NCBI RefSeq assembly: GCF_017307495.1 | Contig: NZ_JAFKHE010000012.1 | Span: forward strand, 124,001-188,000 | DNA length: 64,000 nt | Source: Devosia sp. | GTDB lineage: Bacteria; Pseudomonadota; Alphaproteobacteria; Rhizobiales; Devosiaceae | Reading direction: 5' to 3' | Shown: positions 9,976-19,239 of the stretch, in pieces | Layout of the letters: each line of letters opens with the position of its first letter | Position numbering within the stretch: position 1 is the first letter of the stretch | Position numbers and translations under genes: made by a program | Notes under the pieces: model-generated | What the model saw: the letters and a program-made list of their open reading frames with translations, nothing else | Database searches by the model: none | What the model was told of the DNA's origin: nothing

Positions 9976-12139
9976 GATGAGCGAGATCGCCGATCCTTCG
10001 GCCGAGGCACCCGACGTGACCGAACTGCGCCAGAGCCCGGCGCGCTTCGTCAATCGCGAGGTCAGCTGGCTGCAGTTCAACATGCGCGTGCTGGAGGAGG
10101 CGGGCAATGTCAACCACCCGCTGCTCGAGCGGCTGCGCTTCGTCTCGATCTCGGCGACCAACCTCGACGAGTTCTTCATGGTGCGCGTCGCGGGGCTGAA
10201 GGGTCAGTTGCGCGCCGGCCTCGGCTCCAAGAGCGCGGACGGGCTGTCGCCCGCCGAGCAGCTCGAGGAGATCGCCACGCTGGCCCAGCACCTGCACCTC
10301 GAGCAGCAGGACCACTGGCAGCAGTTGCGGGAGGAGCTGTTTGCCAAGGACGTGGTGATCCACGAGGCGGACGACCTGACGCCGGACCAGGTGAAGTACC
10401 TGCAGAAGCTGTTCCGCGAGGAGATCTTCCCGGTACTGACGCCGATCGCGGTCGACCCGGCGCATCCGTTCCCGTTCATTCCGAACCTGGGTTTCACGCT
10501 CGCTTTCGAGATGGTGCGCGACGGAACGGCCCAGACGCTGACCGCGCTGGTGCGCGTGCCCTCCAACCTCGACCGCTTCATCAACCTTCCGTCCGACCTT
10601 ACGGCCGGCACGCGGGTCGAGGTGGTGACCATCGACACGCTGATCAACCTGTTCATCAACAAGATGTTTCCGGGCTACACCGTGTCGGGCTCCGGCGCCT
10701 TCCGGATCATCCGCGACAGTGAAATCGAGATCGACGACGAAGCCGCCGACCTCGTGGTGGAGTTCGAATCCGCCCTGCGCCAGCGCCGGCGCGGCATGGT
10801 CATTCGCCTCGAGATCGAAAAGAAGATGCCGCGCGCGCTGCGCCGGCACATCTCGGAGCGGCTGGGCGTCGGGCCGACCGACACGTTCGAGGTGCAGGGC
10901 TTCCTCGGCCTCGCCGATGCGAGCTGGATCTGCTCGATCGACCGGCCGGACCTGAAGTTCACGCCCTACCTGCCGCGCTATCCCGAGCGCATCCGGGACT
11001 TCAACGGCGACATCTTTGCGGCCATCCGGGCCAAGGACCTCCTGGTCCACCACCCGTTCGAGAGCTTCGACGTGGTGGCCCAGTTCCTGATGCAAGCGGC
11101 GCGCGATCCCGACGTTGTGGCGATCAAGCAAACGCTGTACCGGACCTCGCGCGACAGCCCGATCGTCAAGGCGCTGGTGCAGGCAGCCGAGGCCGGCAAA
11201 TCGGTGACGGCACTGGTGGAGCTGAAGGCGCGCTTCGACGAGGAGGCCAACATCCGCTGGGCCCGCGACCTCGAGCGCGCCGGCGCGCAGGTGGTGTTCG
11301 GCTTCATCGAGCTGAAGACGCACGCCAAGATGAGCCAGGTGGTGCGGCGCGAGGCCGGCAAGCTGGTCAGCTACTGCCACCTCGGGACGGGCAACTACCA
11401 CCCGATCACGGCCAAGATCTACACCGACCTCAGCTATTTCACGACCGAGCCGGCGATCACCCGCGACGTGGCACGGGTGTTCAACTTCATCACCGGCTAT
11501 GCGCGGCCCTCCGAGATGGAGGCCATCGCCTATTCGCCGGTGACGCTGCGCCAGACGCTGCTCGATTCGATCGCCAAGGAAGTCGAGTTCGCCGAGCGCG
11601 GCGAGCCGGCCAGCATCTGGCTGAAGATGAACGCGCTGGTCGATCCCGAGATCATCGACGCGCTCTACGACGCGAGCCGCAAGGGCGTGAAGATCGAGCT
11701 GATCGTGCGCGGCATCTGCTGCCTGAGGCCGGGCATTCCGGGCTTCTCGGATAATATCCGGGTGAAGTCCGTGGTCGGGCGCTTCCTCGAGCATTCCCGC
11801 ATCTACTGCTTCGGCAACGGCGCCGAGATGCCGTCGCGCCGGGCCAAGGTCTACATCAGTTCGGCCGACATCATGCAGCGCAACCTCGACTGGCGCGTCG
11901 AGGTGATGGTGCCGATCCTGAATGCCACCGTGCACGAGCAGATCCTCGACCGCATGATGGTTGCGTACCTGAAGGACAACCAGCAGAGCTGGGAGGTACT
12001 TCCCGACGGCAGCTCCGATAGGATAAAGCCGAAGGAGGGCGACGAGCCCTACAATGCGCACGACTACTTCATGACGCATGCGAGCCTGTCGGGTCGCGGC
12101 ACCGCGCTGAAGCGCGAAACCGAAGAGAGAGCTGAGTGA
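9968..12139 (+). CDS. ppk1: Polyphosphate kinase 1
   Basis: PPK1 reversibly polymerises the gamma-phosphate of ATP into inorganic polyphosphate. The 723-residue protein has the N-terminal helical segment beginning near [16 protein letters not shown], the head domain, and two phospholipase-D-like catalytic domains. The catalytic His regions KTHAKM and HLGTGNYH are both present. The start is the ATG at 9968 (MNEMSEIAD), 8 bp inside hdaA. The frame is open further upstream, but that extension has the skewed Arg/Trp composition of an out-of-frame reading. The stop overlaps the ppx GTG, pairing polymer synthesis and breakdown in one operon. Confidence 0.97.
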   Translation: MNEMSEIADPSAEAPDVTELRQSPARFVNREVSWLQFNMRVLEEAGNVNHPLLERLRFVSISATNLDEFFMVRVAGLKGQLRAGLGSKSADGLSPAEQLEEIATLAQHLHLEQQDHWQQLREELFAKDVVIHEADDLTPDQVKYLQKLFREEIFPVLTPIAVDPAHPFPFIPNLGFTLAFEMVRDGTAQTLTALVRVPSNLDRFINLPSDLTAGTRVEVVTIDTLINLFINKMFPGYTVSGSGAFRIIRDSEIEIDDEAADLVVEFESALRQRRRGMVIRLEIEKKMPRALRRHISERLGVGPTDTFEVQGFLGLADASWICSIDRPDLKFTPYLPRYPERIRDFNGDIFAAIRAKDLLVHHPFESFDVVAQFLMQAARDPDVVAIKQTLYRTSRDSPIVKALVQAAEAGKSVTALVELKARFDEEANIRWARDLERAGAQVVFGFIELKTHAKMSQVVRREAGKLVSYCHLGTGNYHPITAKIYTDLSYFTTEPAITRDVARVFNFITGYARPSEMEAIAYSPVTLRQTLLDSIAKEVEFAERGEPASIWLKMNALVDPEIIDALYDASRKGVKIELIVRGICCLRPGIPGFSDNIRVKSVVGRFLEHSRIYCFGNGAEMPSRRAKVYISSADIMQRNLDWRVEVMVPILNATVHEQILDRMMVAYLKDNQQSWEVLPDGSSDRIKPKEGDEPYNAHDYFMTHASLSGRGTALKRETEERAE

Positions 12140-13674
12140 ACCAGTACTGGGGCGTCGACGCCGACCCCACCGCTCAGGGCCGTATCAAGGGCGCGCGCCC
12201 GGTTGCGGTGCTGGACATTGGATCCAATTCGGTCCGACTGGTGGTCTACGAACGGCACGCCCGCTCGCTGACCCCGCTCTACAACGAGAAGACCGCCTGT
12301 GCGCTCGGCCGCGGCCTGGCGCAGACCGGCAAGATTGCCTACGAGAACATCGACCGCGCGCTGACCGCCATCCAGCGCTTCGCGCTGGTGTCCAGGCTGA
12401 TGCGGGTGGGGACGACCCACATCCTCGCCACCTCCGCGGTGCGTGAAGCCAGCAATTCCAAGGCCTTTGTCGATGCCGTCGAGCAGACGATGGGCGGCAG
12501 GGTGACGGTGCTCTCAGGGGCCGAGGAGGCGCATTTCGCCGCGCTCGGCGCGATCTCGGGAATGCCGGGCTTCAACGGCGTGGTCGGCGACCTCGGCGGC
12601 GGCAGCCTCGAGCTGTCCACGATCTCCGGCGGCATCGATTCGACCGGGGAAACGCACCAGCTTGGCGTGATCCGGCTGCAGGACGATTCCGAGAACTCGC
12701 CGTCGAGGGGGCAGGCCATCGCCAAGCGCCGGCTCAAGAAGTCGGCGCTGCTGGATGGGCAGGGGGGCAGCTTCTGCGCCATCGGCGGCACCTGGCGGTC
12801 CCTCGCCAAGGTGCACCAGGTACTGCGCAACTATCCGCTGCACATGGTGCAGAATTACGAGGTCGGCGCGGCCGACATGCTCGACCTGTGCGAGCAGATC
12901 GTCGCCGCCACGGCGTCGGGCAAGGCCTATGTGGGCGCCGAGCTCGCGAGTTCGAGCCGGCGCGATCTGGTGCCGTACGGGGCCGCGGTGATGATCGAGG
13001 TGCTGAAGGCCGGCAAGTTCTCGAGCGTGATCTTTTCCGCCCTCGGGGTGCGCGAGGGCTATCTGTTCGGACTGCTCGACGAGGGTGAACGCGCCATCGA
13101 CCCCTTGCTGCAGATGGCCGAGGACGTGAACGTGCTGCGCTCGCGCTCGCCGCAGCATGCCGAGGACCTGATCTCGTTCTCGGGCGGATTGCTCGAGACG
13201 CTCGGGATCGCCGAGACCGCCGAGGAGACCCGGCTGCGGCGGACGGCCTGCTACCTCGCCGATATCGGCTGGCGCGGCCACCCCGACTACCGCGGCGAAC
13301 AGGCGGTGGACATGGTGGCCTATGGCGCCGCCACCGGCATCGACCATCCGGGCCGGGCCTTCCTCGCCGAGGTGCTGGCCGTGCGCTACATGGGCCTCAA
13401 GCAGAAATCGATGAGCGCCAGCCTGTTGGCGCTTTCGGGGGCAGCGATGAGCGCCCGGGCGCGCCTGCTGGGTGCGATGTTCCGCGTTGGCTATCCGATG
13501 TCGGCGGCCATGCCGGGGGTGCTGCCGCGCATCCGCTTCGAGCTGGATGCCAATGTCCTCAGGCTGCTGCTGCCCGGCGACCTCGCGTTCCTCGACGGCG
13601 AGCACCTGCGCGGCCGCCTCGATCAACTGGCGGGCGTGGCGGGCTACAAGCAGACCGACATCGTGGCGGGCTGA
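12136..13674 (+). CDS. ppx: Exopolyphosphatase / Ppx-GppA phosphatase
   Basis: This 512-residue member of the actin-like ASKHA phosphatases hydrolyses terminal phosphates of polyphosphate, and possibly pppGpp. Phosphate-binding motifs are [13 protein letters not shown] near residue 30 and [10 protein letters not shown] near residue 152. The C-terminal 180 residues form the HD-like helical domain found in longer Ppx proteins. Translation starts at a GTG overlapping the ppk1 stop (GTGA), so it is coupled to ppk1. It converges with the next MFS gene with only 9 bp between stops. Confidence 0.95.
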   Translation: MNQYWGVDADPTAQGRIKGARPVAVLDIGSNSVRLVVYERHARSLTPLYNEKTACALGRGLAQTGKIAYENIDRALTAIQRFALVSRLMRVGTTHILATSAVREASNSKAFVDAVEQTMGGRVTVLSGAEEAHFAALGAISGMPGFNGVVGDLGGGSLELSTISGGIDSTGETHQLGVIRLQDDSENSPSRGQAIAKRRLKKSALLDGQGGSFCAIGGTWRSLAKVHQVLRNYPLHMVQNYEVGAADMLDLCEQIVAATASGKAYVGAELASSSRRDLVPYGAAVMIEVLKAGKFSSVIFSALGVREGYLFGLLDEGERAIDPLLQMAEDVNVLRSRSPQHAEDLISFSGGLLETLGIAETAEETRLRRTACYLADIGWRGHPDYRGEQAVDMVAYGAATGIDHPGRAFLAEVLAVRYMGLKQKSMSASLLALSGAAMSARARLLGAMFRVGYPMSAAMPGVLPRIRFELDANVLRLLLPGDLAFLDGEHLRGRLDQLAGVAGYKQTDIVAG

Positions 13675-13683
13675 GCCGGCCGG

Positions 13684-15033
13684 CTACTTGCTCGCCGGCT
13701 CCGTGCCGCCGTTGCCGTTGCCGTTCTCGTCGTGCGGAGGGGTCACCTGCTGGCCGGGCTGCGCCATCTCGTGAATATGGGGCATCTTGGCGACCGGCGG
13801 CCGGTGGGTCAGGTCGAAGCGGCGGACCGTGTAGACGAAGAGGCCGGCCGCGGCCACGACGAGGAGGCCGGCGCCAAAGAACGGGGCGCCGGGAAAATAG
13901 CCGGGCTGGCCCTTCTCGGCCTGCGTGAAGAAGCTGAACAGCTGCGTCGCGAGTAATGGCCCGAGGATCGAGGCCAGCGAGTTGGTGGCATTGATGGCGC
14001 CCTGCAACTCGCCCTGCGCATCATCCGGCACCTGCCGCGACATCAGCGAGTTGATGGCCGGGCCGGCCAGCCCCGCCAGCGAGCCGAGGATCAGGAAGCC
14101 GTAGAGCGGGAGCTCGGAGTGGATGAACGCGGTGCCGGTGAAGGCAATGGCGGCGGCAAGCATGCCGAGCAGCACGGTCGACCACTCGCCGATCTTCTTG
14201 GTCACGGGGCCGATCAGCAGGGCCTGGCTCAAGGCGAAGCCGATGCCGAACGTGCCCAGCGCGATGCCGATCTGCGCCGACGAGAAGTTCAGTACCTGGA
14301 TGGTGAAGAAGTTCCACACCGACGGGAAGGACTGGCTGGCGAGCACGAACAGGCCGAGCACACCCAGCAACCAGAGCACTACCGGGTTCTTGCCCAGGCT
14401 CAGCAGCACGCCGAACGGGTTGGCGCGGCGGATATCGAAGGGACGGCGCTTGTCCTCGCCCAGGCTCTCGGGAAGCACGAAGAACCCGAACAGCAGGTTG
14501 GCGCCAGCCAGGGCCGCCGCGGCATAGAACGGCCAGCGCGGGCCGAGTTCGCCGAGAAGCCCGCCGACCACCGGGCCGAAGATGAAGCCCAGGCCGAAGG
14601 CCGCGCCGATCAGGCCGAAGCGCCGGGCGCGCTTCTCGCGCGGGGTGATGTCGGCGATATAGGCCGTCGCCGTGGCGACGGAGGCGCCGGAGACACCGGC
14701 GATGGTGTGGCCGATGAAGATGAACACCATCGAATTGGCGAAGCCCATGATGGTGTAGTCGATGGTGAGGCCGGCCAGCGCGACGAGGATGATCGGGCGG
14801 CGTCCGAAGCGGTCGCTGAGGTTGCCGAGCGCCGGGCCGAACAGGAACTGCATCAGCGAGTAGGCGAACACGAGATAGCCGCCCAGAACGGCGGCCTGCG
14901 CGACGCTGCCGCCTGAGAGCTGCCCGATCAGGCTGGGCAGCACAGGCAGGATGATGCCGTAGCCCAGCATGTCCAGGAAGATCGTGATCAACACGCAGGC
15001 GAGTGTGAGATTGGACTGGGGCGATACAGGCAT
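13684..15033 (-). CDS. MFS transporter, TetA-like
   Basis: This inner-membrane major facilitator has about 449 residues. The motif A loop [14 protein letters not shown] and the TetA-like segment [19 protein letters not shown] place it among TCR/Tet-type 12-TM antiporters. The start is placed at the ATG at 15033 (MPVSPQSN). The frame is open back to 15093, but that extension is polar and lies in the leader. The C-terminus is His/Pro/Gly-rich ([11 protein letters not shown]...). It lies downstream of the monooxygenase with a 72-bp gap. The substrate is unknown, and drug export cannot be claimed from sequence alone. Confidence 0.87.
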   Translation of the reverse strand: MPVSPQSNLTLACVLITIFLDMLGYGIILPVLPSLIGQLSGGSVAQAAVLGGYLVFAYSLMQFLFGPALGNLSDRFGRRPIILVALAGLTIDYTIMGFANSMVFIFIGHTIAGVSGASVATATAYIADITPREKRARRFGLIGAAFGLGFIFGPVVGGLLGELGPRWPFYAAAALAGANLLFGFFVLPESLGEDKRRPFDIRRANPFGVLLSLGKNPVVLWLLGVLGLFVLASQSFPSVWNFFTIQVLNFSSAQIGIALGTFGIGFALSQALLIGPVTKKIGEWSTVLLGMLAAAIAFTGTAFIHSELPLYGFLILGSLAGLAGPAINSLMSRQVPDDAQGELQGAINATNSLASILGPLLATQLFSFFTQAEKGQPGYFPGAPFFGAGLLVVAAAGLFVYTVRRFDLTHRPPVAKMPHIHEMAQPGQQVTPPHDENGNGNGGTEPASK

Positions 15034-15105
15034 GCGCGGGCGGCTGTCCCTTGTGGTCGGCGGCAGTTGACACAGCGCCCCCGGATTAGGCAAGCGCCGG
15101 ATGGC

Positions 15106-16347
15106 TCAGTGGACGTCCTGTCGCGGCTGGCGCGGCGGGGCCGGAACGGCTCCTGGAGCGGATGCGGCGTCGTAGCCGTAGAGCCACGACAGTCTCTTCA
15201 AATGCCCACGGGGGCCCTGGAGTTTCACCACGGCGTTGCGAGCGAGGGTGAACGGCCATTCGAGATGGAAGGCAATCCCGTTGGAGCTGGAGATCCTGCG
15301 CACCCGCTCGACCCGCGGCCGGCGCAGCGCGGCATAGCGCTGCAGCGCCGACCCGGCATCGGCTTCGCTCATCAGCAGGGGCGCGAGGACGGCGGCATCC
15401 TCGATCGCCATGACGGCGCCCTGTGCCTGGAAGGGCAGCATGGCGTGGGCGGCGTCGCCGATGAGTCCGATCCCGCCCTCGGCCCAGACCGGGGTGGAGA
15501 CGGTGGAGCACGGCCAATAGCCCCAGTCGTTGCCGGCAGCTTCCCGGATGGCGTCGAACTGCCGGCTCTTCATCATGGCCCAGGGCAGGTCGGGCGCGAG
15601 CGGCGGATCCTCGCCGAAAGCGCGCTCGGCCCTGACTTTGGAAAAGAGCGCGACATTGACCTGCTTGCGGTGCGGCAGCGGATAGGTGACGGCGTGATAG
15701 CCCGGGCCCCAGAGCAGGCTGGTCTGCCCGGCCACGAGCACGCGATCGAGCGCATGCTCGGGCAGGGTGATGCGCCAGGCGACCATGCCGGAATAGGTCG
15801 CCTCGGGGCCCATCAATACGCCGGTGCGGGTGCGCGAGTTGACGCCGTCCGCGCCGATGAAGGCGAAGGCCCTGGCGGACCGCGACTTGCCATCCGCCTC
15901 GTCGACGGTGACCGAGACACCGCGGGCGTGGCTGACGACGTCGTAGGCCCGGACGCCGAACAGCATGTCGATGTTGGCGAAGCGCTTGCACGCCCGATAG
16001 AGCAGGTCGGCAAGGTCGGCCCGGTGCATCACCGCATAGGGTGCGCCGAACTGTTCCTCGACGATGCGGCCCAGCTCCAGAGTGACCAGCGGCTGGCCGG
16101 CGCCGTAGGGGTAGACGTCGATGCCGCGCGGCTGGAACGACACCTCGTTCAACGCGCGGTCGAGGCCGAGGCGGTTCAGGATCTTGCGCGCGTTGGGACT
16201 GATCTGCAGGCCGGCGCCGACTTCCTGCACGGCGTTGCGCTTCTCGATCACGACGACGGTCGCGCCGAACTTGGCGAGCGCCAGGGCCAACGTCATGCCG
16301 GCGATACCGGCACCGGCGATATAGACGGTGCGTCCGTTACCGGACAT
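15106..16347 (-). CDS. FAD-dependent monooxygenase (salicylate hydroxylase-like)
   Basis: This 413-residue group A flavoprotein monooxygenase has the dinucleotide-binding AGAGIAGMTLALAL at the N-terminus, the DG motif FIGADGVNSRTR near residue 155 and the GD motif LIGDAAHAMLPFQAQG near residue 285. The closest familiar relatives are salicylate and 6-hydroxynicotinate-type hydroxylases using NAD(P)H and O2. The aromatic substrate cannot be read from the sequence. The gene starts 9 bp after the zinc-finger gene stop, so both are probably co-transcribed. Confidence 0.87.
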   Translation of the reverse strand: MSGNGRTVYIAGAGIAGMTLALALAKFGATVVVIEKRNAVQEVGAGLQISPNARKILNRLGLDRALNEVSFQPRGIDVYPYGAGQPLVTLELGRIVEEQFGAPYAVMHRADLADLLYRACKRFANIDMLFGVRAYDVVSHARGVSVTVDEADGKSRSARAFAFIGADGVNSRTRTGVLMGPEATYSGMVAWRITLPEHALDRVLVAGQTSLLWGPGYHAVTYPLPHRKQVNVALFSKVRAERAFGEDPPLAPDLPWAMMKSRQFDAIREAAGNDWGYWPCSTVSTPVWAEGGIGLIGDAAHAMLPFQAQGAVMAIEDAAVLAPLLMSEADAGSALQRYAALRRPRVERVRRISSSNGIAFHLEWPFTLARNAVVKLQGPRGHLKRLSWLYGYDAASAPGAVPAPPRQPRQDVH

Positions 16348-16356
16348 GGCGGGATA

Positions 16357-16602
16357 TCAGGCGGCTTCGGAGTGGTAGATCGCCGACAGGGGCTCGGAGG
16401 TGCCGGGCGCGAGCGTGCTGTCGTACTTGTAAAGCGTCGAGCAGTAGGGGCACACGATCTCGCTGTCCTTGCCCATGTCGAGATAGACATGCGGATGGTC
16501 GAACGGGGGCAAGGCGCCGACGCACTGGAACTCCTTGGACCCGATCCGGATGCTCCGCAGCCCTTCGGTGTTGTGGAAGTGCGGAGTGCTCTCGTGCGCC
16601 AT
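16357..16602 (-). CDS. CHCC zinc-finger protein (NDUFS6-like)
   Basis: This 81-residue protein has the zf-CHCC spacing: Cys near residue 27, His near 36 and CPYC at 51-54. Bacterial members are related to the complex I accessory subunit NDUFS6 and are widespread in alphaproteobacteria. The start ATG at 16602 (MAHESTPHFHN) is chosen because the 30 in-frame residues upstream are Pro/Arg-rich and unlike the family. The gene lies 9 bp upstream of the monooxygenase and is probably in the same transcript, although a functional link is not obvious. Confidence 0.85.
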   Translation of the reverse strand: MAHESTPHFHNTEGLRSIRIGSKEFQCVGALPPFDHPHVYLDMGKDSEIVCPYCSTLYKYDSTLAPGTSEPLSAIYHSEAA

Positions 16603-16709
16603 CGTCGGATCCTCGGTTCGAACTCGGCCGGAACATAGCGGCGTGAACGGGGGAAGGGAAGGGCGGCATCCTTCCCGGGGCGGGGGGTTCATTTCGGACT
16701 ACGCCAAAC

Positions 16710-16800
16710 TCACCGGGTCAATCCCGCGAAAGCGGGAACCTCTGTTTGCGGAGCGTGAGGCCAAACGGAGATCCCCGCTTTTGCGGGGATGACCCGGTGA
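16710..16800. repeat. Double-hairpin dispersed repeat, copy A
   Basis: This 91-bp element is bounded by TCACCGGGTCA and TGACCCGGTGA. Each half contains a short hairpin of the CCCGCGAAAGCGGG type, and the two halves are inverted relative to each other around CTCTGTTTG and CCAAACGGAG. A second full copy lies at 44022-44113 and a half copy at 52099-52130. No coding capacity is present. Confidence 0.8.
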
Positions 16801-16864
16801 GAATGAGGGGTGACCCGGTGAGGTTGAGGGGGCGATCCGGTGAGGGTTAGGGGATGCCCGGTGA
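16794..16864. repeat. Tandem CCGGTGA repeats, 21-22 bp period
   Basis: Four CCGGTGA heptamers begin at 16794, 16815, 16837 and 16858, separated by G/A-rich spacers such as GAATGAGGGGTGAC. The first is the right end of repeat copy A. The array ends about 100 bp before the alpha/beta hydrolase start at 16962. Confidence 0.75.
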
Positions 16865-16961
16865 CAAGGCGGTTCAACCTGTCCCGCCGACGGGCGAACG
16901 ACTGGGGTATCCTGCCATGCCCGTCGTTGCTACAACCCGCGCCTCCACGAAGGGACCGCCC

Positions 16962-17720
16962 ATGCCGCAGTTCAGTTCCGCCGGAATCGCCATCGACTAC
17001 CAGGTGCACGGGGAGGGCGCGCCCATCCTCTTGATCCATGGCTTCGGCTCGTCGGGAAAGATCAACTGGATCGACACCGGCTGGGTCGAGACGCTGAGCG
17101 GGGCCGGCTACCAGCCGATCACCTTCGACAATCGCGGCCATGGGGCCTCGCGGAAACTCTACGACGCGCAGCTCTACTTCGCGCACGAGATGGCCAAAGA
17201 TGCCCTGCGCCTGCTGCACCATCTCGGCATCAAGCGGGCGCCGGTCATGGGCTATTCGATGGGGGCCCGGATTGCTGCCTACCTGATGTTGCAGAACCCC
17301 GAGGCGGTGACGTGTGCCGTGTGGGGCGGCATGGGGCTCAACCTGATCTCGGGGCTCGAGGACAGCGAGGAGATCATCTCGGCGCTGACGGCCGAGTCGC
17401 TCGAGCAGGTCACCGGCCGGACCGGACGCCAGTTCCGCATCTTTGCCGACCACAACAAGGCCGACCGGGCGGCGCTGGCCGCCTGCATGGTCAATTCGCG
17501 CGAGCCGATGCGCGAGGCGGACGTCCGCCGGATCGCGGCGCCGGTCCTGGTGGCGGTGGGCAGCGAGGACGACATGGCCGGCTCCGCCGACGCACTGGCG
17601 GCGCTGCTGCCGCAGGGCGAGCCGTTCACCATCGCGCGGCGCGATCACATGCGCGCGACCGGCGACAAGACCTTCAAGGCCGCCGCACTGGATTTCCTCG
17701 CGCGGCACGCCGCGGAGTAA
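16962..17720 (+). CDS. Alpha/beta hydrolase
   Basis: This 252-residue alpha/beta-hydrolase-fold protein has the oxyanion-region LIHGFGSSG, the conserved DNRGHGAS, the nucleophile elbow GYSMGAR (Ser near residue 100), an acid in VGSEDDMAG and a terminal His in ARRDHMRATG. The start ATG at 16962 (MPQFSSAG) fits the family. The open frame before it runs into the tandem repeats. The family includes esterases, lactonases and C-C hydrolases. The substrate is unknown. Confidence 0.87.
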   Translation: MPQFSSAGIAIDYQVHGEGAPILLIHGFGSSGKINWIDTGWVETLSGAGYQPITFDNRGHGASRKLYDAQLYFAHEMAKDALRLLHHLGIKRAPVMGYSMGARIAAYLMLQNPEAVTCAVWGGMGLNLISGLEDSEEIISALTAESLEQVTGRTGRQFRIFADHNKADRAALAACMVNSREPMREADVRRIAAPVLVAVGSEDDMAGSADALAALLPQGEPFTIARRDHMRATGDKTFKAAALDFLARHAAE

Positions 17721-17821
17721 CCATTGTACCCAAGCGTGCGAGCCGCGAACCAATTTACGCGCTAAGGGTTGGTATCGGAGCACGACTTGTCTTATATCGG
17801 CACTCGCCGATGGAGATGCGG

Positions 17822-18646
17822 ATGAGCACGAACTTGAAGACGGCCGGCGTCACGGCGATGGATCCGGTCTGGGATGCAGTCGTTTCCGGGGCGCGCCAGA
17901 TCGTGGCGACCGAGCCGGCCCTTACCAACCTTGTCTACTCCAATATCCTCAACCATGACACGTTCGAGGACGCGCTGGCGCACCGCCTGGCCGAGCGCCT
18001 CGACCACCCCGATGTGTCGGCCGACCTGATCCGCCAGGCGTTCCGGGATGCGCTCGCGAGTCGCCCGGAGATCGGCATCGAGTCGCGCGCCGACCTCGCC
18101 GCGACGCTCGAGCGCGATCCCGCGCTGCACAAGGCGGTCGACTGCTTCCTCTATTTCAAGGGCTACCACGCCATCCAGACGCATCGCTTCGCCCACGCGC
18201 TGTGGACGAGCGGGCGCAAGGACTTCGCCCTCTACCTGCAGAGCCGCTCGAGTGCGGTGTTCCAGGTCGACATCAACCCGGCCGCCCGGATCGGCAAGGG
18301 TATCATGCTCGACCATGCGACCGGGTTCGTGGTCGGCGAGACCGCGACCATCGGGGACAATGTCTCGATCCTGCAGGGCGTGACCCTGGGCGGCACCGGC
18401 AAGTCCGAAGAAGACCGGCATCCGAAGATCGGCAACGGCGTGCTGATCGGCGCCCATGCGGTGGTGCTGGGCAATATCCGCGTCGGCGATTGCGCCCGGA
18501 TCGGCGCCGGCTCGGTGGTGGTCAAGGAAGTGCCGCCACGCGTCACCGTGGCCGGTGTACCGGCCCGCGTGATCGGCGAGGCGGGGACGCCCCACCCGGC
18601 TTCGGTGATGGACCAACTCGGCGTGGTCAAGGACATCACCGGCTGA
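17822..18646 (+). CDS. cysE: Serine O-acetyltransferase
   Basis: CysE makes O-acetylserine from serine and acetyl-CoA, the committed step of cysteine synthesis. The 274-residue protein has an N-terminal helical domain and a C-terminal left-handed beta-helix of hexapeptide repeats. Its active-site segment is LDHATGFVVGETA, followed by GGTGKSEEDRHPKIG. The start at 17822 (MSTNLKT) has GGAG 6 bp upstream. Two in-frame ATGs 6 and 12 bp earlier are less well placed. The enzyme may supply cysteine for the desulfurases of the SUF operon, but the two loci are 27 kb apart. Confidence 0.95.
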   Translation: MSTNLKTAGVTAMDPVWDAVVSGARQIVATEPALTNLVYSNILNHDTFEDALAHRLAERLDHPDVSADLIRQAFRDALASRPEIGIESRADLAATLERDPALHKAVDCFLYFKGYHAIQTHRFAHALWTSGRKDFALYLQSRSSAVFQVDINPAARIGKGIMLDHATGFVVGETATIGDNVSILQGVTLGGTGKSEEDRHPKIGNGVLIGAHAVVLGNIRVGDCARIGAGSVVVKEVPPRVTVAGVPARVIGEAGTPHPASVMDQLGVVKDITG

Positions 18647-18749
18647 TTCCGGCCGGTGGTCCCGGAAAAAACGTCGTGTTCGGGATTGCCCGGCGGGGCG
18701 CAATGCCTATTGTGGCGATCCCAAATCGACCCCCCTTGAAGGCGCCGCC

Positions 18750-18968
18750 ATGAACCACCCCGAAATCATCAAGCTCCAGAAATTCCTGCAGCAGAAGTTC
18801 AACAACCGGAACATCGACGTCCGTCCGCGCAACAAGCAGAACGACAGCGTCGAGGTCTATCTGGGCGAGGAGTTCCTCGGTCTCATCTATGTGGACGACG
18901 AGGACGGCGACCGGTCCTACAATTTCCAGATGGCCATCCTGGACGTCGACCTGGACGAGATTCACTGA
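18750..18968 (+). CDS. DUF3126 family protein
   Basis: This 72-residue acidic protein (MNHPEIIKLQKFLQQKF...) matches DUF3126, a small family found next to cysE in many alphaproteobacteria. It has no signal peptide or TM segment. The C-terminus is rich in Asp/Glu (YVDDEDGDRSYNFQM). It lies 104 bp after cysE in the same orientation. Function is unknown. Confidence 0.85.
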   Translation: MNHPEIIKLQKFLQQKFNNRNIDVRPRNKQNDSVEVYLGEEFLGLIYVDDEDGDRSYNFQMAILDVDLDEIH

Positions 18969-19088
18969 CGGGCAGGGCAAGACCCTGCACTGAACCCAGC
19001 CCCGCCGACCTGACTTCGCACGTGGGCGCTGGCGGCCTGTTCCTGGCGGTCCGACCAACCAGAACTGACCAGGTTGGCAGCCGCGCTT

Positions 19089-19139
19089 GCCAGCCGCCGT
19101 TCCGACGTTCGGCGGGTGGCTGGAGGGCCCGTGGGCCCT
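19089..19139 (+). promoter_or_regulatory. Structured leader upstream of thrS
   Basis: Within the 271-bp gap before thrS lie a hairpin with arms GCCAGCCGCCG (19089-19099) and CGGCGGGTGGC (19110-19120), with one mismatch, and then the palindrome AGGGCCCGTGGGCCCT (19124-19139). The stems could form in a 5' untranslated leader. No T-box features were seen. Confidence 0.35.
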
Positions 19140-19239
19140 GGCAGTTGTTGGCGTCGTGCCGCAACGCATGCTAGAGACCGCGCCTTGTCCCGTCCCGCAA
19201 GGACGAACGGGACGAAGATCAAACCCATTGGAGATGAAA

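Noticed and set aside
9872..12079. 735-codon frame antisense to ppk1
   Set aside because: Its His/Arg/Leu-rich composition without domains is the usual shadow of a GC-rich gene.
16619..16634. Further 11-bp-period GAAC pair upstream of the zinc-finger gene
   Set aside because: CGAAC at 16619 and GGAAC at 16630 share only GAAC and lack the T/C-GAAC pattern on both sides. It was judged chance.
18969..19239. T-box riboswitch before thrS
   Set aside because: No specifier loop, no T-box sequence and no terminator/antiterminator pair were found. Such switches are also rare in proteobacteria.
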